DNA of 64,000 nucleotides from VAZQ01 sp963816745 (GCA_963816745.1 CAWFLQ010000010.1:372001-436000), one strand, 5' to 3'; shown: positions 51,923-61,252, counted from the stretch's first letter. The notes: generated by a model not told the origin, from the letters alone. Translations and numbers: made by a program.

Positions 51923-53522
51923 CTACGGACGTTTCAACTTGTAACCGGACTTCTCGCGGTCCCAGGTCTTCGGCGTCACGCCGCGTTCGCGAAGCTTGAA
52001 TTTCTGCACCTTGCCGTTCTCGGTGGCCGGCAGCTCGTCGACGAACTCGACGTAACGCGGCACCGCGAAATAGGCGAGCTGCGGCTCGCAGTGGCGCACC
52101 AGATCGAGCTCGCTGAGCTTGCTCCCCGCGCGCAGCACGACCGCGGCCATCACCTCGTCCTCGCCGAGCTCCGAGCGGATCGGGAAACACGGCTGCGGTG
52201 GCCACGTCCGGATGGCTGAGCAGCACCTGCTCGACCTCGAACGAGGAGATGTTCTCGCCGCGGCGGCGGATGGCGTCCTTGAGCCGATCGACGAATTTGA
52301 ACGTGCCGTCGGCCTCGCGCACCACACGATCGCCGGAATGAAACCAGAGATTCCGCCAGGCTTCGACGGTCTTCTCCGGCATCTTGAAATAGCCGGTGGC
52401 GAAGGCGAACGGAGCGCTCGCGCGCAGCACCAGCTCTCCCGCCTCGCCGTCCGGCACGTCGTTGTCGTCGTCGTCGACGACGCGCGCCTCGAAGCCCTCG
52501 AAGATCGGCCCCATGGTCCCGGGCGCTTGCCGATCGGCCGATGTGCCGATGACGAAGTTCGTCTCCGTCGAGCCGTAGCCGTCCAGCAAGCGCGATACCG
52601 GTGCGCTTGACGAATTCGATGTTCGCTTGCGTCGGCACCCCGGGCGCCAGCGCGATCCGCACCCGGTGCTGGCGTTCTTCCGGCGACGGCGGGCGCGACA
52701 GCAGGATCGGAACCATGGCGCCCAGCAGGTAGCCGACCGTCGCGCGGTGCTTGACGAGCATGGGAAAATAGCCGGACGCGGAGAAGCGCGGCTCGTAGAC
52801 GATGGTCGCGCCGGAGAGCAGCGCCTGCAACAGCGCGCCGAGCGCATTGACGTGAAACAGCGGCAGGGTCGTGCACAGAACGTCGGTTTCCGAAATTTCG
52901 AGCAGGGCCACCGAATTGATGCCCCACCAGTAGAATTGCGCGTGCGGACAGCAAACGCCTTTCGAGACGCCCGGTCGTTCCCGACGTGTAGAGGATCGCC
53001 AGCGTGTCGCCCGGCCTCACCGGCGCGGCCGGAACAGGCTCGCCCCCGGTCGGCATCGGCGCGGCAATGCGAAGGCCTTGCGGCGCGCTGCCGCCGATCA
53101 CCCAGATCGTGTCGACGGGGAGCGAGCCCAGGTCCACCATGTCGAGCGCGGACAGGAATTCGGCCTGCACGGCCAAGCAGCCGCGCACCGGAATTTTCCA
53201 GGAAGTGGCGAAGCTGCGCGCCGCGCGACGCCGTATTGATGGGAACGATCACCGCCCCGAGCCAGCCGCAGCCGAAAAAAAGCTCGACCAGCTCCTTTCG
53301 GTTGGAGCAGATGACGGCAACCCGATCGCCGGGGCGGACGCCCGCTTGCGCCAAACGCCCGGCAGCCCTTGCCGCGACGTCGGGCGCATCGCCAAAGCTC
53401 AGGGCGAAGTCGTCGATGCCGACCAGCACCTTGCCGCCGAATTTTTCGGCCTGCCGCCGCAGCATCTCGGGCACGGTGCGCTCGGCAGGAGGGATCGAGA
53501 CCAGGGACGCGACCGTTTTCAT
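51923..53522 (-). pseudogene. Acyl-CoA ligase (AMP-forming) gene with four frameshifts
   Basis: Spliced, this is a 531-residue ANL ligase: MKTVASLVSIPPAERTVPEM, LAILYTSGTTG followed by VSKGVCCPHAQFYWW, the A5-like segment DGYGSTETNFVIG, the A7 motif WFHSGDRVVRE, and the A10 lysine in ENGKVQKFKLRERG. The frame is broken near 53175, 52969, 52588 and 52183, each by one extra base; removing each restores a continuous protein. All family motifs survive and no stop codon interrupts, so loss of function is doubtful. It lies in the same direction as, and 13 bases from, the dehydrogenase gene at 53536. It would activate an acid of the Rieske pathway. Confidence 0.82.
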
Positions 53523-53535
53523 ATCGTGATCCCCT

Positions 53536-54513
53536 TCACAACACCGGCTCGCGCGCCAAGCCGAATCCGCGCAGCAGCGACGCAAAGGCCGCCAGCCGCG
53601 CTTCGCGGTAGGCGTCCATGTCGACCCCCTCGTAGTTCAGAAAACCCCGGCGGGTTTTCATGCCGATGTGACCTTCGCGCATGTTTCGCTCGATGATGTC
53701 GGGCGCGGCATAGCGCGGATGATCGAGCGCTTCGGTGAGATATCGGCTCGCGTAGTAGAGGATATCGCCGCCGCCCCAGTCGATGAACTCCAGAATGCCG
53801 AGCACCGCGAAGCGGAAGCCGAAACCGAACTTGATCGCCTTGTCGATCTCTTCTGCCGTCGCGACGCCCTCCTCGACCAGGCGGGCCGCCTCGTTCATGG
53901 CCAGCGCCTGAATGCGAGGCACGATATAGCCGGGCCGGGCGCTGCAGACGACCGGTACCTTGCCGATGGCTTCGAGCATGGCCTTCAGGCGCGCGACCAC
54001 GTCGGGCTGGGTGCGAACGCCGGGCGAGAGCTCGACCAGCGGAACCAGAAAGGCCGGATTCAGCCAATGGGCATTCAGAAAGCGCTCGGGACGTTCGACG
54101 CTATCCGACATCTCGTCCACCAGGATCGTCGACGTGGTCGACGCGATGATGGCCTGCGGGTCGGCCAGACGAGAGGCTTGCGCCAGCGCCGCGCGCTTGA
54201 CGTCGAGCACTTCGGGCACGCCCTCGAAGATGACTCCGGCCTGCGCCAGGGCCGCGTCGGCGTCGCCCTTCGGCGCGACGGTGACCCGCGCAGCGATGGT
54301 CGGGATGTCCTTGGCCTGCAACAGGCCGATGCGGCCCAGGACCTCGAGCGTTCCGCGGATTTCGGCATGCGCTTCCGTGGCAAGTCGCGCGGACGCATCG
54401 GCGTCGCGCTGCTTGAAGTCCACGATTGCGACGTCATGGCCGGCGAAGGCGAACACCACGGCGATGCCGCGCCCCATCCGGCCGGCGCCCAGGCAGGCGA
54501 TCGGCGGCCGCAT
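53536..54513 (-). CDS. 3-Hydroxyacyl-CoA dehydrogenase family protein
   Basis: A 325-residue NAD-dependent dehydrogenase of the FadB-C-like family. The Rossmann start is CLGAGRMGRGIAVVFAFAGH (8-27); STTSTILVDEM and FLNAHWLNPAFLVPLVEL carry the catalytic histidine region; the C-terminal domain has RPGYIVPRIQALAMNEAARL and RNMREGHIGMKTRRGFLNYEG. The NP pair after H-W-L fits the H-x-x-N-P signature. It oxidises a 3-hydroxyacyl compound (or a related hydroxy acid). Start and stop overlap or adjoin neighbours: it shares one base with the opine-dehydrogenase-family gene. It is part of the leftward operon controlled from the marR side. Confidence 0.9.
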   Translation of the reverse strand: MRPPIACLGAGRMGRGIAVVFAFAGHDVAIVDFKQRDADASARLATEAHAEIRGTLEVLGRIGLLQAKDIPTIAARVTVAPKGDADAALAQAGVIFEGVPEVLDVKRAALAQASRLADPQAIIASTTSTILVDEMSDSVERPERFLNAHWLNPAFLVPLVELSPGVRTQPDVVARLKAMLEAIGKVPVVCSARPGYIVPRIQALAMNEAARLVEEGVATAEEIDKAIKFGFGFRFAVLGILEFIDWGGGDILYYASRYLTEALDHPRYAAPDIIERNMREGHIGMKTRRGFLNYEGVDMDAYREARLAAFASLLRGFGLAREPVL

Positions 54514-55601
54514 CAGAAACCCTCCTGGAGAAATTGCGTAAACCCCGCGCGGTCGAGGTGACCGAGGCCGAGCGTTGCGAGCGTTCGTCCCGTCCGCATG
54601 AAATCCTCGCCGCAGACGGCCGAGCCGATGGCGAGAAAAGCCAGCACGAGCGGCGTCGGAACGTCCGCCAGCTTCCCGACGGACGCCAGGAACGACAAGC
54701 CCATGCGCGTGTCCTCGAGCATGTAGCGATGCTCCGTGAGCACCAGGGTCTCCCGCCAATCGCCGGAGTCCGTGAGCTTCTCGTGCGACCCGCGGCCGTA
54801 CATCCATTCGTCGCCGGCCTTGGCATAGTGATCCGCGAGCGGAAAATGCGGCGCGCGATAGCCGAGCGCCTCGCGGATCGCGATGCGTTCGGCGTCGAGC
54901 GCATCGGTGACGCGTCGGATCGCGGCTTGCGTGCCCTCCTTGTGAATGTCCCAGCGCTCGAAGTGCTCGATCGGCCCCGCGTTCATGGTGATCAGCGGCG
55001 GATGGATGATCGGACCGGCATTCATGAGCGCGCCGGACAGCGCATCGCCGCAGGGCTCGATGACGCCCGGAAAGGCTTTGCCGATGACGTCGAGCGCGTG
55101 TTGCGCCCGGCGCAACGGAAACACGCCGGTCGGCAAGCGCTTGCCGCGCCCGGAAATACGCACCTCGAACGGACCTTGCTTGCGCGCGAGCCAGGGCAAG
55201 GTCCCGGTCTCGGCGAACGCCGCGCTGGCCTTGTTGCCGATGTCGTGCGCCGCGCGCGCGAAGATGACCGATCCGAACGTTCCCGGCGGCAGAAAGACGA
55301 CCTGGTCGTCGCGCAGATGCGGCGCGACGGTCTTCGCGATGTCCGACTGTGCGAAGGCCGGCGCCGGGCACAGAACCAATTCCGCGCCCGCCATCGCCGC
55401 GGCGATGTCGGTCGTGACCGACGCTATCGGGGCATCTCGCTTACCTTGGAAATCCGTGACGCCGATGGTGCCGCCTTGCGCCCGGTGAGCGTCGACCGCC
55501 CGCGCATCACGGCGCCACAGCCTGATCTCGTGGCCGCCGAGTGCGAGGTCGCCGGCAGCGGCAAACGATCCATTGCCGCCTCCGAGGACAGCTATTTTCA
55601 T
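54513..55601 (-). CDS. NAD/NADP octopine/nopaline dehydrogenase family protein
   Basis: A 362-residue two-domain dehydrogenase. The N-terminal Rossmann domain begins MKIAVLGGGNGSFAAAGDLA; the C-terminal helical domain includes NAGPIIHPPLITMNAGPIE, the family hallmark with the active-site His (N-x-x-x-x-x-H-P), and HFPLADHYAKAGDEWMYGRG. Family members reduce or oxidise opines or other 2-hydroxy/amino acids. ATG 55601 begins the Rossmann fold; the ATG 30 bases upstream would add a non-conserved leader. It is divergent from marR, with a palindromic operator between, so it is the first gene of the leftward MarR-linked operon. Confidence 0.88.
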   Translation of the reverse strand: MKIAVLGGGNGSFAAAGDLALGGHEIRLWRRDARAVDAHRAQGGTIGVTDFQGKRDAPIASVTTDIAAAMAGAELVLCPAPAFAQSDIAKTVAPHLRDDQVVFLPPGTFGSVIFARAAHDIGNKASAAFAETGTLPWLARKQGPFEVRISGRGKRLPTGVFPLRRAQHALDVIGKAFPGVIEPCGDALSGALMNAGPIIHPPLITMNAGPIEHFERWDIHKEGTQAAIRRVTDALDAERIAIREALGYRAPHFPLADHYAKAGDEWMYGRGSHEKLTDSGDWRETLVLTEHRYMLEDTRMGLSFLASVGKLADVPTPLVLAFLAIGSAVCGEDFMRTGRTLATLGLGHLDRAGFTQFLQEGF

Positions 55602-55648
55602 GCGTGGTCTCCCGGGCCCAAAGCGAGCCATGCAAAGTTTGAGATGGC

Positions 55649-55680
55649 ACTTGAATTATTTCAAGTGTAAAATATTCTGG
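55649..55680. promoter_or_regulatory. MarR operator candidate between divergent genes
   Basis: CACTTGAATTATTTCAAGTG (55649-55668) is a perfect palindrome with eight-base arms around TTAT. It extends to 55680 as an AT-rich stretch that repeats, with five differences in 25 bases, at 43216-43240 before the Rieske reductase. Its position between marR (start 55740) and the opine-dehydrogenase-family gene (start 55601) is where a MarR dimer should bind. It is visible in the sequence; binding is inference. Confidence 0.7.
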
Positions 55681-55739
55681 CTGGCAACGGCGACATTCAA
55701 CTTGGTGACGGCTGCGCGTTGCCGGGGGGAGACTATCGC

Positions 55740-56246
55740 ATGGACGAGAGCGCTCTTCCGCTCGATGCAGAGACCAAGGCGATCGAACGGCCGAGCGACC
55801 ACAAGAACGAGCTCCGCCTGTGGCTGCGGCTGTTCAGCTGCAAGGTGCTGATCGAAGGCGAGATCCGCCGCCGGCTGCGCGACAACTTCGACATGACGCT
55901 GCCGCGCTTCGACCTGATGGCGCAACTCGACAAGGCTCCGACCGGCATGAAGCTCGGGGAGCTGTCGCAGCGGCTGATGGTATCGAACGGCAACACGACC
56001 GGCCTCGTCGAACGGCTGGTGGAGCAGGGCCTGATCGACCGTCAGGTCGCGCCGAATGATGGCCGTGCCCAATTGGTGAAGCTCACGGCCGAAGGGCGGC
56101 GCGCGTTCCGCAACATGGCGGCTTCGCACGAGACCTGGGTCGCGGAGCTGTTCGGCGACCTCACGCGCAACGAGATCGAAACTCTGATGCGGCTCATCGC
56201 CAAGGCCAAAGCCTCGGCGCGAAAGGCGTCCGCGCGCACGCGCTAG
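55740..56246 (+). CDS. MarR family transcriptional regulator
   Basis: A 168-residue winged-helix regulator: FDMTLPRFDLMAQLDKAPTG, then MKLGELSQRLMVSNGNTTGL (recognition helix) and the wing DRQVAPNDGRAQLVKLTAEG. ATG 55740 follows GGGGGGAG at seven to eight bases; the ATG 21 bases upstream is less likely. MarR proteins in aromatic pathways usually repress until an aromatic acid or its CoA ester binds. The palindromic site upstream and its near copy before the Rieske operon suggest that it controls both. The 163 bases up to the tyrosinase gene contain AT-rich sequence (about 56350-56395), probably its promoter. Confidence 0.92.
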   Translation: MDESALPLDAETKAIERPSDHKNELRLWLRLFSCKVLIEGEIRRRLRDNFDMTLPRFDLMAQLDKAPTGMKLGELSQRLMVSNGNTTGLVERLVEQGLIDRQVAPNDGRAQLVKLTAEGRRAFRNMAASHETWVAELFGDLTRNEIETLMRLIAKAKASARKASARTR

Positions 56247-56409
56247 GCCGGAGCGCCAGCAAGCACCGGCGCGATGAGGCGCGCCCAAGCGAACAACTGA
56301 AGAAGTATCGCCGCTGTGAGCTTCGCCGCATTCTTGCCGGAGCTATTGCTAATACAACCAATAGGATATATTATATTATTTTATGAACCATTACGGGAAG
56401 AGGTGAGCC

Positions 56410-57876
56410 ATGAAGCCGACAGTCGGGGGCATCCACGTCCGGGAAGATGTCTGGGGCTTGCCTGAATGGGATCCGACGCTTCTTTGGTATGCCCGTGGGG
56501 TGGCAGGCATGCAGGCGAAACCGATCACGGATCCCACGAGCTGGCGCTATCAGGCGGCCATCCATGACTACATTCGCGCCGCTGATCCGTTAGCGGTGAA
56601 TGGCGAGGCCCTGCCGAGCACCGCCGATCAAAACAAGTTCTGGAGGCAATGCCAGCACGGCAGTTGGTTCTTTCTGCCGTGGCATCGCGGCTACCTTGGC
56701 CATTTCGAGCAAACGGTGCGGGCCGAAATCGTGCGGCAAGGCGGCCCGTCCGACTGGGCCCTCCCCTACTGGAACTACAGTGACGATGAAGAGCCAAAGG
56801 CACGGCTCGTCCGCAAGGAGTTCCGTGACAGGACGCTGCCCGACGGACAGCCCAATGCGCTGGCGCGCGTCGAGCGCGGCGAAGATCCGGCCGAAGCCAC
56901 GCATGGGGCGGCGACCGGCGATTTCGGCATCGACGAGAACGACATCGCGCTCGATTGTCTCACGCAACCTCTGTTCCAGGCGGGCGGCGGCGCGCTGGGT
57001 TTCGGCGGCCCGGCCACGGGATTTCATCACAGCGGCGGTCCGATCGGCGCGCTCGAATTGACCCCGCACGGCGCCGTACATGTTCAGGTCGGCGGATGGC
57101 TGGGACAGTTCCACACCGCGGGGCTCGACCCGCTATTTTGGCTGCATCACGCCAATATCGACCGGCTCTGGGAAGTCTGGCTCAAGCGCAGCACGGCATT
57201 CGTCAACCCTTCGTCGGCCGCCTGGCTGACGGCAGTGGTCTTCCCGATCCACAACGCGACGGGTGCAGCAACCACTTTTACCTCGAAGGATGTCTTGGAT
57301 ACCCGCGCGCCCTTACTAGCTTATGAGTACGAGGACACGTCCGACCCGCTGGCAACGGCCGGGTTGGCAGCAACTGGAGGAGAACCTCCGATGCCTGGGG
57401 AAGAGCCACCCGCAACCGTTCTCGCCGGAGCCTCCGCAGGTCCGGTCGCCCTCTCCTCCGAGGTCACGACTGCACGCATTCCCGTCGATCCTGCCGTCCG
57501 CACGACGGAAGGGGCGGCCCTCGCCGACGCGGGACCGGGCGCGGGGCGCGTCTACCTCAACGTCGAGAACATCGTCGGGACCGACAACGCCGCCAGCTAT
57601 CAGGTCTATATCAACACTCCCGAGGGTCAGGCGCCTTCGAAAGAGAATTATGCCGGGTTGCTTCCGATGTTCGGCGTCGCAGAAGCGTCCCGGGGAGACG
57701 ATCGGCATGGCGGCAGCGGGCTGACCCAGGTGCTCGACATCACCGATCTCGTCAACCGTATGAAGAGTGCAAACACGTGGCGCCCGGACGATCTGAAAGT
57801 GACCTTCGTTCCCAAACGCAAGGAGAGAACAGGTTCCGGCCTGAAGGTCGGACGCATCAGCCTCTACTACAGTTAG
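56410..57876 (+). CDS. Tyrosinase-family copper protein
   Basis: A 488-residue type 3 copper oxidase homologue without a signal peptide. The CuA histidines are H52 (AAIHDY), H83 and H92 in CQHGSWFFLPWHRGYLGHFE; the CuB histidines are H220 and H224 (PHGAVHV) and H247 in DPLFWLHHANIDRLW. A C-terminal domain of about 150 residues (from 335) with proline-rich linker and a beta-sandwich ending KVGRISLYYS may be the lid or a secretion-related domain as in other tyrosinases. It would oxidise phenols to quinones, possibly polymerising pathway phenolics. The next gene, four bases on, is a DUF2182 membrane protein. Translation start has AAGAGGTGAGCC upstream. Confidence 0.9.
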   Translation: MKPTVGGIHVREDVWGLPEWDPTLLWYARGVAGMQAKPITDPTSWRYQAAIHDYIRAADPLAVNGEALPSTADQNKFWRQCQHGSWFFLPWHRGYLGHFEQTVRAEIVRQGGPSDWALPYWNYSDDEEPKARLVRKEFRDRTLPDGQPNALARVERGEDPAEATHGAATGDFGIDENDIALDCLTQPLFQAGGGALGFGGPATGFHHSGGPIGALELTPHGAVHVQVGGWLGQFHTAGLDPLFWLHHANIDRLWEVWLKRSTAFVNPSSAAWLTAVVFPIHNATGAATTFTSKDVLDTRAPLLAYEYEDTSDPLATAGLAATGGEPPMPGEEPPATVLAGASAGPVALSSEVTTARIPVDPAVRTTEGAALADAGPGAGRVYLNVENIVGTDNAASYQVYINTPEGQAPSKENYAGLLPMFGVAEASRGDDRHGGSGLTQVLDITDLVNRMKSANTWRPDDLKVTFVPKRKERTGSGLKVGRISLYYS

Positions 57877-57880
57877 GCAG

Positions 57881-58673
57881 ATGCTGCCGGCGCTCAATCG
57901 CTGCGCTGTCGGCATGCGCTTCATGTTCGACCGCATGGAAGGCCCGGAACGGATCCTTCTTTCGCTGAGCCTCGTGGCTTGGTTCGCTTTGGCGCTCGTC
58001 GTCGCGCGGAACGAGATTCCACTGCTGTGTCTTTCGTCGCCGGATCTCGTTGCGCGCCTCGGCGCCGGAGTGGACGCGCTTGCCCGGCCCGACGTCATCC
58101 TGACCGAGACCTTCGGCTGGCTGGCGATGATCGCCGCCATGATGTTTCCGCTTCTGCTGCATCCGGTGCGACATGTGGCGCTGCGCAGCTTTCGCGACCG
58201 GCGCAGCCGCGCGGTCGCGGGCTTCTTGATCGGCTATGCGGCGCCCTGGCTCACAGCAGGCCTCGCAACATCGGTCGTCATGCTGGCGGCAAAGAACGCC
58301 GGCATGCTCGCGATCGAGGTCGCCGGGCCGACGGCTTTCGCCGCCGCGGCGCTCTGGCAGTTTTCCGCGACCCGGCGCCGCGCGCTGCGCCGTTGTCATC
58401 GCACCGCGCCGCTGGCGCCACGGGGATTGCAGGCGGATCTCGCCTGCCTGCGTTTCGGCGCGTCGCACGGTTTCAACTGCCTCGTCGTCTGCGGCCCCGC
58501 CATGCTGGCCGTGCTGATGCTGTCGCACAGCATCCTGCTGTGCGCGATCCTGACGGCATTTCTGTTCCTGGAACGAGGCCGTCTGGAGTTCGAGCGCCGC
58601 GCCCCTCGCCGGCGTGCTCGCGGCGATCGCAGCCGGATGGCCTCTGGTCACGCTGCTTGGCAGGCTCGCTTGA
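57881..58673 (+). pseudogene. DUF2182 integral membrane protein gene with one frameshift
   Basis: A membrane protein of about 263 residues when repaired. Features are several hydrophobic helices (ILLSLSLVAWFALALVVARN, FGWLAMIAAMMFPLLLHPVR with the family's A-M-M-x-P motif, and GASHGFNCLVVCGPAMLAVLM with conserved H and C), as in DUF2182, described as predicted metal-binding membrane proteins. An extra T at 58589-58590 shifts the frame; without it the protein ends AAPLAGVLAAIAAGWPLVTL and stops at 58673. Next to tyrosinase it may supply copper, which is inference. ATG 57881 or 57914 may be the start. A sequencing error is likely. Confidence 0.8.
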
Positions 58674-58687
58674 ACGAAAACGCGCGG

Positions 58688-59008
58688 CTATTTTCGCACA
58701 ATATTCAACGAAGCGGAGTCGACCTGATCTTCATCGAGAATCTTGCTGACGAGCGTTGCGTCGGCATCGATCGAGAACGATTGCAGGTTGCGGAACACCA
58801 CGAGATCGTTGGGCTCGGCATTGGTCTGCTTGGCGGCTTCCTCCACCAAGGTCCTGACGGATTTCTCGGTTTCGGCCGGATCGAGCGGCTTCGAGGGGTC
58901 CTTGGACTTGAGCGTCACGACGGCCTGGACCCGCCTGGCCGGGTGGCCGGGCTTGCCTCCCTCGGCCTCGCTGATCGCTTGCGCCAGCTTCGGATCGATC
59001 TCGGCCAT
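58688..59008 (-). CDS. Small protein resembling a peptidase-inhibitor I9 (subtilisin propeptide) domain
   Basis: A 106-residue cytoplasmic-looking protein. The layout RVQAVVTLK, a helix VRTLVEEAAKQT, then DLVVFRNLQSFSIDADATLV and SKILDEDQVDSASLNIVRK has the beta-alpha-beta-beta-alpha-beta order and the final D-x-V-D-S-A-S pattern of I9 propeptides, which chaperone and inhibit subtilases. It begins four bases after the stop of the subtilase gene, so the pair is coexpressed. Encoding the propeptide-like chain as a separate gene is unusual. The resemblance is by pattern; no search was done. It converges on the DUF2182 gene 14 bases away. Confidence 0.65.
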   Translation of the reverse strand: MAEIDPKLAQAISEAEGGKPGHPARRVQAVVTLKSKDPSKPLDPAETEKSVRTLVEEAAKQTNAEPNDLVVFRNLQSFSIDADATLVSKILDEDQVDSASLNIVRK

Positions 59009-59012
59009 GGCA

Positions 59013-60320
59013 TCATCCTAGTGCCGCCAAGGCATCAACGCCGTTGGGCACGCCTTTGTTGCCCCTCAATGTGCTTATTCCGGGTGGACGTTTGCAAGAG
59101 GCGATGATCGCTTTTTCGAGATCCGCGATCGGCATGTCCGGGCGGTGCTGGAGCAGCAACGCCGCCAGTCCGGTGATATGCGGGGTCGCCATCGAGGTCC
59201 CGGACAGCGAGCGCAATTGCCCGCCGGGAATGCAGGACCAGACGCCCGCGCCCGGCCCGATGATGACCGGCACATTGCGCTTGGGCTCCTCGGGCATTTG
59301 CTGGCTCGACGAGCTGATCCAGATCTGGTCCATCTCGTCCATGGCACCGACGGAGAGCGCTTCGGGGAGATTGCCGGGAGTTCGGCTGGTCGACGGGCCT
59401 TCATTGCCGATGGCGATGATCGGCAGGATGTTGCGCTGCCGCAGCAATTGCAGAATGGTCGAGAACTGCGGCTCGAATTGACGCAGGCCGAGCGACACAC
59501 TCACCAGCCGCACGCCCTGCCCCACGCACCAGTCGAGCCCCGCTACCACTCGGGCCGTCGTGTCGCCGCCCTCGATGACGGTGGCCACGGCAAGCTTGGC
59601 ATCGGGGGCGCAGCCGAAGGTCGATCCGTTGAACGGCTTGCCGACGAGTATGCCCGCGGTATGCGTACCGTGATGGTGCGTGTCCGTTGCCTGCGCGTTC
59701 GTCACCTGCCGTCCTGTGTCGTCGAACAGCGCGAAGCTGTCGACCGCATTGGCCAGGGACGGATGGCTCGAATCGGCCCCGGTATCCATGTGGCCGATGA
59801 GGATTCCGTTCCCCGTCAGGCCCTTCGCCCATAACTCCGGAATCTTCAGACGGGTGAGCGCCCAGGATTCCCCCACCGGCGGTCCGGCGAGCGCGCTGTC
59901 CTCGACAGGCCGGATCAGGCTCAGGTCGGGCGGGCTGAAAACCGCGCTGACGTCCTTCTTGTTTTTTTCGAGCGTCGTGAGGCCGGCACGATCCACCGTG
60001 CCGAGCATGATCCCGAGATTGGGGAAATACTGCACGGCGCTCGGCGCGCCGATCGACTTTGTCCTCTCGTCAACTGCATATGCGACTGGTTCGGCGTCGT
60101 CTTGGACCAAGGCCGCCAGTTCGCGCGCGAGCACCGAGAAGCGTGAGTTACGAAACGTTCGGAAGCATTTGCGCAGCTCGTGTGCGGCCTCCTGTTGCAA
60201 TGAAATCGTTTCATCAAGCGCAAGCGCCATCCGTCCGTCCTGCTTCTTCTTCTTGCTTGGTTTGAGGACGACCAGCACGCGCGCGTGGCCCATCGCCTGC
60301 AGCTGTTCCGCCGGAGTCAT
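59013..60320 (-). CDS. Subtilisin-like S8 peptidase without a signal peptide
   Basis: A 435-residue subtilase. The catalytic triad is D179 (GHMDTGAD), H217 (THHHGTHTAG) and S376 (SGTSMATPH), with the oxyanion Asn N306 (AIGNEGPS). Before the peptidase domain there is a 165-residue N-terminal region that starts with a lysine-rich stretch (KPSKKKKQ) and has a beta-alpha domain of its own. No signal peptide is seen, so it may act in the cytoplasm or be exported in another way. It starts a two-gene operon with the I9-like gene, directed toward the tyrosinase operon. Start ATG 60320 has GAGGATATAAGCC upstream. Confidence 0.9.
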   Translation of the reverse strand: MTPAEQLQAMGHARVLVVLKPSKKKKQDGRMALALDETISLQQEAAHELRKCFRTFRNSRFSVLARELAALVQDDAEPVAYAVDERTKSIGAPSAVQYFPNLGIMLGTVDRAGLTTLEKNKKDVSAVFSPPDLSLIRPVEDSALAGPPVGESWALTRLKIPELWAKGLTGNGILIGHMDTGADSSHPSLANAVDSFALFDDTGRQVTNAQATDTHHHGTHTAGILVGKPFNGSTFGCAPDAKLAVATVIEGGDTTARVVAGLDWCVGQGVRLVSVSLGLRQFEPQFSTILQLLRQRNILPIIAIGNEGPSTSRTPGNLPEALSVGAMDEMDQIWISSSSQQMPEEPKRNVPVIIGPGAGVWSCIPGGQLRSLSGTSMATPHITGLAALLLQHRPDMPIADLEKAIIASCKRPPGISTLRGNKGVPNGVDALAALG

Positions 60321-60469
60321 GGCTTATATCCTCTAAATGTCCATAGGCCATTTTATCCCGCACTGGTTGCAATTGCTATATGCCCATGACGCGTCCGGAC
60401 GATAAATTCCGAGCCGTTTCAGTCCGGGGAGGCCTCCAATTGCGCGTCTGAAGATTGCCGAGCTCCGGC

Positions 60470-61105
60470 CTAACTCGCAGAGGGTCGGTTCATCCCATCC
60501 GTGCAACGCGATCTTGCACGTTGATATGCCGGTCGCGCGCGCAATCTGTCTCGGTACGCCACAAGCCCTTCCGGAAGCTGGCCTTCGAGAGCGCCCTGCC
60601 AGATCCCAAGCCCGCAGCTCACCGAAATATCGGCAAGTGTCAGGTCATCTCCGACAAGGTATGACCTGCCGTGAATGAGCGTTTCTGCGTACTCGATAGC
60701 CCGCTTGACTCGCTGTTCGAGGCCAACGACCGACCAATTGCGCTTGTCGGCTTCACCAGCCATGAAATGGGCGGCAAGAAGCGGATTGAGGTTCATTCCG
60801 ACCTCGGTCTCACCGAACAATGTGAGCTGCAGGCACCGGGCCATCAGCGCAGCATTGCCCGTTGGTAGCAGTGATGTCGGGCCATACTGCTGAGCGATAT
60901 AGAGCATGATGGCGACGGATTCATTGAGTGCGACGCCACCGGAATCTTCCAGAAAAGGAACGGTGCCCAACGGATTCAGCGCACGATAGTCCGTCGCAAC
61001 CGGGAACGAATGATTTTGCACGGCGTAAGGAAGCCCCATCTCCTCACAGAGCCACATCACGCGTTGGCCGCGCGCGCCGCCGGCAAAATTGTGAATCTTC
61101 ATCAT
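60470..61105 (-). CDS. Glutathione S-transferase family protein
   Basis: A 211-residue GST-like protein with a thioredoxin-fold N-terminus (KIHNFAGGARGQRVMWLCEE, then LNPLGTVPFL and ESVAIMLYIA with the conserved glutathione-binding ES) and a helical C-terminal domain ending with YLVGDDLTLADISVSCGLGI. The GST N-capping motif in the last segment is good. ATG 61105 or 61102 are both possible; the longer frame to 61189 is not supported. The last ten residues (SRCTDGMNRPSAS) look unlike the family end, so a 3' frameshift could exist. It likely detoxifies or isomerises an aromatic compound; it stands alone. Confidence 0.85.
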   Translation of the reverse strand: MMKIHNFAGGARGQRVMWLCEEMGLPYAVQNHSFPVATDYRALNPLGTVPFLEDSGGVALNESVAIMLYIAQQYGPTSLLPTGNAALMARCLQLTLFGETEVGMNLNPLLAAHFMAGEADKRNWSVVGLEQRVKRAIEYAETLIHGRSYLVGDDLTLADISVSCGLGIWQGALEGQLPEGLVAYRDRLRARPAYQRARSRCTDGMNRPSAS

Positions 61106-61252
61106 GGGTCGCAAATGAATTCGACAGCTGAGCTGGCTTAGTGCAGCCGGCCAGCTTATTGCGGCGACAGTGCATTCAATTTCGGCCATCGGATCGTCAG
61201 CCGATTGAGCGCACTGTCACCGAATTTTTCAATTTGAGCTAGCGTCGCTGGC

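Noticed and set aside
60321..60490. Alternative-frame continuation of the GST 3' end
   Set aside because: It can be read for about 60 codons, but the residues show no GST resemblance; the existing stop gives a normal GST length.
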